From the NCBI RefSeq assembly GCF_900114915.1, contig NZ_FOUS01000009.1, positions 310,001 to 374,000 of the forward strand: a stretch of 64,000 nucleotides of DNA, written 5' to 3'. The notes under the pieces were generated by a model. It was given only the letters and a program-made list of their open reading frames with translations, was not told where the DNA came from and did no database searches. The DNA is from Bradyrhizobium sp. Rc3b (GTDB lineage: Bacteria > Pseudomonadota > Alphaproteobacteria > Rhizobiales > Xanthobacteraceae). Below are positions 59,486-64,000 of the stretch, piece by piece (the stretch's first letter is position 1; each line of letters opens with the position of its first letter). A program made the position numbers and the translations under genes.

Positions 59486-59998
59486 GTGAAGCGAATCCTG
59501 AAACCCGTCACTTACGTGCTGGCTGCCATCTACTTCGTGGTGGATGCGGTCTTCATGGCCGTGGCGCGGCCAATAGCGCGTTGGATCGGGCGGCATTTCG
59601 AATTCAGGCGATTGCGCGCCTGGATCAGGGGGCTACCGCCTTATCCGTCGCTCGCTTTATTCTCGGTGCCCGTCATCATTCTGGAGCCGGTCAAGCCCGT
59701 GGCGGCCTATCTCGCCGCGACCGGTCAGTTCGTCAGCAGCGTTGTGACTTTCATTGTCGGCGAGTTGCTCAAGCTGGTGTTGGTCGAGCGCCTGTTTCAT
59801 CTCACGCGCGACAAGCTGATGCGAATTCCCGCCTTTGCCTGGGCTTACGGAAAATACGCCGCGGCAAAGGCGTGGCTGCAGGCGACCGAGGCCTGGCGCG
59901 CCATCCGAGCGCTGGCCCGCGCAATCAAGGACAGTGCTGCACGCGCAAGAGCCAGGCTGGTTGGCCGCTTCAGCCGGCTGGCGGCCTCCAGGGATTAG
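59486..59998 (+). CDS. Small membrane protein of unknown function
   Basis: A 170-residue protein with helices at about residues 8-28, 52-70 and 75-100, and a long basic C-terminal helix rich in Ala, Arg and Lys. The GTG at 59486 is strongly supported by AGGAGAG. Basic faces suggest contact with membrane phospholipid or nucleic acid. No family recognised. Confidence 0.75.
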   Translation: MKRILKPVTYVLAAIYFVVDAVFMAVARPIARWIGRHFEFRRLRAWIRGLPPYPSLALFSVPVIILEPVKPVAAYLAATGQFVSSVVTFIVGELLKLVLVERLFHLTRDKLMRIPAFAWAYGKYAAAKAWLQATEAWRAIRALARAIKDSAARARARLVGRFSRLAASRD

Positions 59999-60015
59999 GC
60001 CGCGCGCGCTGCCCT

Positions 60016-60369
60016 CTATGCAAGCTTGCGCGCTGCGGCGGTTGCCTTGTCGCCGGTGTTCGGGGTGCCGGTCGGCTCGATGAGCAGGAGTTGAACCTCC
60101 TCGCGCGCTACTGGACGGTGCTCGACACCTCTGGGCACCACATAGAGCTCGCCCGGACCGAGCGTCACCGTGCGATCCCGCAATTCGATGTCCAGATTGC
60201 CCTTCAGGACCAGAAAGAAGTCGTCGGTGTCGTCATGCTTGTGCCAGGTAAACTCGCCCTTCACCTTCACCACCATCACGTCGCAATCGTTGAACGTCGT
60301 GATCGTGCGCGGGGACCAGAGGTCCTCAAAGGTCGCGAGCTTGTCGGCGAGCGATATGCTGTCAGGCAT
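60016..60369 (-). CDS. Cupin-domain protein
   Basis: A 117-residue single-domain cupin. The two motifs are FTWHKHDDTDDFFLVLKGNL (about residue 35) and PRGVEHRPVA (about 78), with the His and Glu/Asp residues that hold a metal. It may be a small isomerase, dioxygenase or sensor. GGGGGA precedes the ATG at 60369. It is convergent with the small membrane protein gene. Confidence 0.85.
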   Translation of the reverse strand: MPDSISLADKLATFEDLWSPRTITTFNDCDVMVVKVKGEFTWHKHDDTDDFFLVLKGNLDIELRDRTVTLGPGELYVVPRGVEHRPVAREEVQLLLIEPTGTPNTGDKATAAARKLA

Positions 60370-60651
60370 GTTTCCCCCATTGTTCTCTTGTGAGAAACGA
60401 TTTGGTATCGGATGGCCGGTGCGGCAAGACCGTATCCATTGACCGATCGAGGTGGCGGTAAAAATCCTCCGCAACCTCTAAGCGCGGTTCTCTGCGCGAA
60501 GCCATGCATCATAGGCATGGTGATTTCCGGGCACTTGGCGTAAAGAGCGCCTAGATCAAATCAGCGTGCGGCCGGGCCGTTTGCCGCGCATGCAGCTCAG
60601 GCCCCTCGGCTCACAGTTTGCGCGCCTGAATTAACCAAGGTTCTCCATCCC

Positions 60652-62601
60652 GTGTCTTTTCCGGCCCTGACCCCGCCGCTCGCCCGCGCTTTGGCCGAGC
60701 GGAACTACGATTCGCCAACCCCCGTTCAGCTCGCCGTGCTCGCGGACGAAGCCGCCGGCCGCGACCTGCTGGTTTCGGCCCAGACTGGCTCCGGCAAGAC
60801 CCTCGCTTATGGCCTCGCCATGGCCAAGGATCTGCTCGGCGATGCCGAGCGGTTCGAGCGGGCGGCGGCTCCGCTCGCCTTGATCGTGGCGCCGACCCGC
60901 GAGCTCGCGATGCAGGTTCAGCGTGAGCTTGCCTGGATCTACCAGCATGCGGAGACGCGCGTCGTCTCCTGCGTCGGCGGCATGGATCCGCGCCGCGAGC
61001 AGCGCGAGCTCGCCGCGGGTGCTCACATCGTCGTCGGTACGCCCGGCCGGTTGTGCGATCATTTGCGCCGCGGCCGTCTCGACATCTCGGAATTGAAAGC
61101 GGTCGTCCTCGACGAGGCCGACGAGATGCTCAATCTCGGCTTTCGCGAGGACATGGAGTTCATCCTCGAGACCACGCCGGAGACGCGCCGCACCCTGCTG
61201 TTCTCGGCGACCTTTCCGCGCGGCATCGTCGCGCTCGCCAAGCAATATCAGCAGCAGGCGTTCCGGATCGAAGTCGCCGGCGACGAAGGCGGTCATGCCG
61301 ATATCGAGTACCGCGCCATCCGAATCGCGCCCGCCGATGCCGAGCATGCGGTCGTCAACGTGCTGCGCTTCTACGAGGCGCCGAGCGCGCTGGTGTTTTG
61401 CAGCACGCGCGATCACGTCAGGCATTTGCAGGCGGCGCTCCTGGAGCGCGGCTTCTCCGTCGTCGCCCTGTCGGGAGAATTGACGCAGAACGAGCGGACC
61501 CTGGCGCTGCAGTCGCTGCGCGACGGACGGGCCCGCGTCTGCGTCGCCACCGACGTTGCCGCCCGCGGCATTGACCTGCCGAGCCTCGACCTCGTCATTC
61601 ACGCCGACCTGCCCAACGACGCCGAGGTGATGCAGCACCGCTCGGGCCGAACCGGGCGCGCCGGACGCAAGGGGACAAGCGTCCTGCTGGTGCTGCCCGC
61701 CCGCCGGCGTCGCGCGGAGCTGCTGCTCAATCTCGCAGGTGTCGACGCCGACTGGGGCACGGCGCCGCAGGCGGACGAAATCCGCAAGCTCGACCATGAG
61801 CGCATGAAGGACGTGTTGTTCACCGAGGAGACGACGGCGGACGATCTGGTGCTGGCCCAGGCGCTGCTGGCCGAGCGGTCGGCCGAGGATATCGCAGCCG
61901 CCCTGGCGCGGCTCTATCGCGCGCGGCTGCCGTCGCCCGAAGACATTCTCGATCCCGGCGAGCGCAGCGGCCGGCCGCGCGACGATCGTGGTCGCGATAA
62001 ATTCCAGGATAGGGGCGACGGCGGCGACGATCGCGCCGGAAGACCTCGATCGAAATCGGGAAAAGTATCGTCGAAGCACGGCATGTCGGAGACGAGCGTC
62101 TGGTTCCGCGCCGCGATCGGACGACGCAAGAATGCGGAGGCGCGCTGGCTGCTGCCGATGATCTGCCGCCGCGGCGGCATCGACAAGCGCGACATCGGCG
62201 CCATCAAGATCATGGACACAACGACCGAGTTCGAGATCTCCGAGCGGGTCGCGGAATCCTTCGCGGCCAAGGTCAAGCGTCCGGACAAGGAGGACAGCAT
62301 CCGCATCGAGCGGCTGGGGGAGGGCTCGCAGCAGCAGGCGCCTGCGGAGGAGCGGTCACACACGCGCGAGAGCCGCGACAGCGATCATCGTGAACGTCGC
62401 GACGATCGTCCGCGCGACAAGAGTGAATTCAAGCCACGCGGCAAGCCTCAAGGCGAGCGCGGGCCGAAATTCGGCGATGCTCCGTCTTTCGGCAAGAAGA
62501 AGCACAAGAACAAGCCGGGTCACGCAGAGCCGTCGGTCACGGCGTGGCCCGCGAAGGGCGCGCCTGGAAAGAAGCCGAAGAAGAAAAAGCATCGCGGCTG
62601 A
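60652..62601 (+). CDS. DEAD-box RNA helicase, DeaD/DbpA type
   Basis: A 649-residue ATP-dependent RNA helicase. The Q motif is near residue 19, motif I AQTGSGKT at 43, the DEAD box at 154 (VVLDEADEML), SAT at 184, and motif VI HRSGRTGRAG at 329. A DbpA-like RNA-binding domain (about 479-560) and an Arg/Lys/Gly-rich tail follow. These enzymes remodel ribosomal RNA or structured mRNA, often at low temperature. Translation starts at GTG with AAGG upstream. Confidence 0.93.
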   Translation: MSFPALTPPLARALAERNYDSPTPVQLAVLADEAAGRDLLVSAQTGSGKTLAYGLAMAKDLLGDAERFERAAAPLALIVAPTRELAMQVQRELAWIYQHAETRVVSCVGGMDPRREQRELAAGAHIVVGTPGRLCDHLRRGRLDISELKAVVLDEADEMLNLGFREDMEFILETTPETRRTLLFSATFPRGIVALAKQYQQQAFRIEVAGDEGGHADIEYRAIRIAPADAEHAVVNVLRFYEAPSALVFCSTRDHVRHLQAALLERGFSVVALSGELTQNERTLALQSLRDGRARVCVATDVAARGIDLPSLDLVIHADLPNDAEVMQHRSGRTGRAGRKGTSVLLVLPARRRRAELLLNLAGVDADWGTAPQADEIRKLDHERMKDVLFTEETTADDLVLAQALLAERSAEDIAAALARLYRARLPSPEDILDPGERSGRPRDDRGRDKFQDRGDGGDDRAGRPRSKSGKVSSKHGMSETSVWFRAAIGRRKNAEARWLLPMICRRGGIDKRDIGAIKIMDTTTEFEISERVAESFAAKVKRPDKEDSIRIERLGEGSQQQAPAEERSHTRESRDSDHRERRDDRPRDKSEFKPRGKPQGERGPKFGDAPSFGKKKHKNKPGHAEPSVTAWPAKGAPGKKPKKKKHRG

Positions 62602-62627
62602 ACCGGCACCGTTCAGCGCAGACGACA

Positions 62628-62659
62628 ATGATGCCGCCGGGTTGCACCGGCGGCATCAT
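62628..62659. terminator. Hairpin between convergent genes
   Basis: A perfect 13-bp GC-rich stem (62628-62640 with 62647-62659) around GTTGCA, between the helicase stop and the poly-Gly gene stop. No T-run follows on either strand, but it can still act as a barrier to read-through. Confidence 0.65.
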
Positions 62660-62679
62660 CTGAAAAGTCAGGTGTGAAC

Positions 62680-62991
62680 TCAGCGGCCGCCGCCGCCACC
62701 ACCACCACCGCCTCCGCCACCACCACCTCCGCCGCCGCCGGCATCGCGCATCGACGAGCTGTAGCGCGGATCAGTCTGCTTCATGTAGGTCGGCGAGGTA
62801 TCGTTGGCGAGGCGCGCGACGGGGCGGCGTGCGCGGCCCGGGGTCGTCGACTCCGCAACGATGCCACAGCTTTCGAAGAAGCCGAACTGGCAACCATCGA
62901 TTCGGTGTGGCGCCGCGTTGGCGCTGGTCGCGGCGAACGCACTCGCTGCAACACATGTCATCAAAGCAATCTTCGACAAAGTGAGTTTCAT
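62680..62991 (-). CDS. Small secreted protein with poly-glycine C-terminus
   Basis: A 103-residue protein with a signal peptide (residues 1-25, ending ANAAP). The mature part has two Cys (DGCQFGFFESCG), likely paired, a short Arg-rich stretch and then 18 consecutive Gly followed by Arg and the stop. The Gly codons (GGC, GGT, GGA) form a near-repeat that invites slippage. Function unknown; it may be a cell-surface filler or adhesion peptide. Confidence 0.78.
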   Translation of the reverse strand: MKLTLSKIALMTCVAASAFAATSANAAPHRIDGCQFGFFESCGIVAESTTPGRARRPVARLANDTSPTYMKQTDPRYSSSMRDAGGGGGGGGGGGGGGGGGGR

Positions 62992-63117
62992 GGATCTTCT
63001 CCAGCCTCGGTTCGGCGAGACCGGAACGGCTCGCACATCCCTTCGACGGAGCGCCACTTGACCCGGTTCGAGGGCGCGGCTTCACGCCCGCGTGAGCCGG
63101 CTGGCCGGTGAGGGACA

Positions 63118-63624
63118 TTACGCCGCGGTAAGGTCGCGCAGCATATACGTCGCGCCTTCGCCATAGGATGCCAGTTTTGCGCGCAGTGCCGCATCCGCAG
63201 TGACGGGCCGAAAGCCGAGACGTTGCCACAGCGGCCGCGTGGCGTAGACCGAGACCAGTGCGAGCGTTGCGATGCCTGCCGCACGCGCCAGCTGCTCGAT
63301 CTCTGCAACATAGGAGCGCACGACACCGCCGCGAAAATCGGGCAGCACCGCGACGTCGTGCAGGTAGAGGCAATCCGCATCGTCAGGCAATCGTGCGAGC
63401 AGGCCGTCGAGCGGCGGGATCCGGTGTTGCTTCCAGGGATGCGAAAGTCCGTAGCCGGCGATCTCGTCGCCCGTGATCAGCACGCGGCATCCCTCGGGAT
63501 AGAGCCGCATCTTCTCCGCGAGCACCTCGGGGCTCTCAGGGAGATCAGGATGAATCCGCGCCGCGATCGCGCTGATCGCGGGCAGATCGGATGCGTGCGC
63601 GGGACGCCAATGCGGCTTGCTCAT
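63118..63624 (-). CDS. GNAT-family N-acetyltransferase
   Basis: A 168-residue acetyltransferase. The start WRPAHASDLPAISAIAARIHP, the core strand LYLHDVAVLPDFRGGVVRSYV (acetyl-CoA loop) and the end ATRPLWQRLGFRPV are typical of GNAT enzymes. The acceptor (amine, peptide or antibiotic) is unknown. It is transcribed toward the poly-Gly gene and away from the secreted protein at the window's edge. Confidence 0.88.
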   Translation of the reverse strand: MSKPHWRPAHASDLPAISAIAARIHPDLPESPEVLAEKMRLYPEGCRVLITGDEIAGYGLSHPWKQHRIPPLDGLLARLPDDADCLYLHDVAVLPDFRGGVVRSYVAEIEQLARAAGIATLALVSVYATRPLWQRLGFRPVTADAALRAKLASYGEGATYMLRDLTAA

Positions 63625-63709
63625 GTCTTTCCGTCGTTCCGTCTCGGTTGATCCAGTTTATTCCGCCGCGTCGGCGCGCGCAGTGAAAAATATCTTTGCC
63701 GCCATCTCA

Positions 63710-63737
63710 GGAATACGACGCCGCGTGCGGCGTCCTA
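63710..63737 (+). promoter_or_regulatory. Possible extracytoplasmic-function sigma promoter
   Basis: GGAATA at 63710-63715 and CGTCCTA at 63731-63737 with a 15-base spacer, 33 bases before the next start codon. The pattern resembles ECF-type promoters; the spacer also contains a small GC inverted repeat. Weakly supported. Confidence 0.3.
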
Positions 63738-63770
63738 CCCATGCAAGCCAATTGCATGACAGGAGATATC

Positions 63771-64000
63771 ATGACGTCCTCGATCCGCCTCGCGCTCTCG
63801 CTGGCACTCTCGCTCGCGATCGTTCCCGCCGCCTTCGCCGCACCGCCGACCAAGACGGGCAAGACCGACAAGGGCAACGTGCTCACCGATGGCAAGGGCA
63901 TGACGCTCTACACCTTCGACAAGGACGCGGACGGCAAGTCCGCCTGCAACGGTCCATGCGCGACGAACTGGCCGGTGCTGAAGGCCGAGGCCAGCGATGC
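63771..64000 (+). CDS. Secreted YxYxxD-repeat (COG4315-like) protein, C-terminus outside window
   Basis: The first 76 codons of a secreted protein. A signal peptide ends at AAFAAPP (about residue 24). The mature start KGMTLYTFDKDADGKSACNG and CATNWPVL carries the motif of the secreted-repeat family (YxxxD with a Cys pair). AGGAG precedes the ATG. Function is unknown; members of the family are often coregulated with anti-sigma/ECF pairs. Confidence 0.82.
   Translation, partial: MTSSIRLALSLALSLAIVPAAFAAPPTKTGKTDKGNVLTDGKGMTLYTFDKDADGKSACNGPCATNWPVLKAEASD

Noticed and set aside
60631..62079. A 482-codon minus-strand frame opposite the helicase
   Set aside because: All helicase motifs are on the plus strand; the antisense frame is compositional.
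62683..62745. GC-rich trinucleotide run as a possible CRISPR or satellite
   Set aside because: It is the glycine codon run of a small secreted protein, read on the minus strand.

Overview
This is 64 kb of a high-GC alphaproteobacterial chromosome, most likely Bradyrhizobium or a close relative in the Nitrobacteraceae. That call rests on the gene families (the CysE/DUF3126 pair, a bacterial transglutaminase-like cysteine protease, a zf-CHCC protein, PilZ and PAS sensors), the dense high-GC codon use, and several intergenic palindromes of the kinds scattered through Bradyrhizobium genomes. There is no prophage, CRISPR array or intact insertion sequence. One tRNA-Leu(UAA) is present.

Layout. 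1-5.4 kb: a peptide-type ABC importer (ATPase, two permeases, divergent binding protein) with an M20 peptidase. 5.5-15.1 kb: a GT39 glycosyltransferase, a drug-efflux MFS, a GT87-like membrane protein, tRNA-Leu, a lipoprotein, a flavin monooxygenase, a zf-CHCC protein, a membrane protein and an alpha/beta hydrolase. 15.1-23.6 kb: a type I secretion locus (1179-residue repetitive substrate, PrtD-like ABC exporter, PrtE-like adaptor) followed by two tiny opposite-strand genes; AT-rich islands and a degenerate direct repeat lie at both edges. 23.6-27.6 kb: another hydrolase, a large membrane protein, cysE and DUF3126. 27.6-32.4 kb: a compact redox operon (molybdopterin oxidoreductase, ferredoxin, FprA-like reductase, overlapping genes) opposite a frameshifted AraC regulator. 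32.6-38.1 kb: small membrane proteins, a gamma carbonic anhydrase, a HAMP-PAS-PAS sensor without output domain, and small secreted Gly-rich proteins. 38.3-44.2 kb: a polyamine/opine-type ABC importer ending in an Asp/Glu racemase, opposite a GntR regulator. 44.2-53.0 kb: a FAD/Rieske oxidoreductase, an amidohydrolase, a CYTH-CHAD protein behind a textbook Pho box, a transglutaminase-like protease, a double PilZ protein and an MFS protein. 53.1-59.4 kb: an accessory-looking patch with two repeat families, an alcohol dehydrogenase, DUF5680 and VOC proteins, remains of a methyltransferase and an RND adaptor, IS5-family scars, and a TetR-controlled group (secreted-looking flavoprotein, isoprenylcysteine-methyltransferase-like protein, NTF2-like protein). 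59.4-64 kb: a small membrane protein, a cupin, a DEAD-box helicase, a poly-Gly protein, an acetyltransferase and the start of a YxYxxD-repeat secreted protein.

The most interesting signals are the Pho box that sets both regulation and start of the CYTH-CHAD gene; the self-contained NADPH-to-molybdoenzyme electron chain with a broken regulator; the type I secretion locus whose substrate lacks RTX repeats and which carries two small neighbouring genes; and the shared operator half-sites that tie the TetR regulator to a separate NTF2-like gene. Small genes were found by eye; function calls rest on motif recognition, with no database search run.
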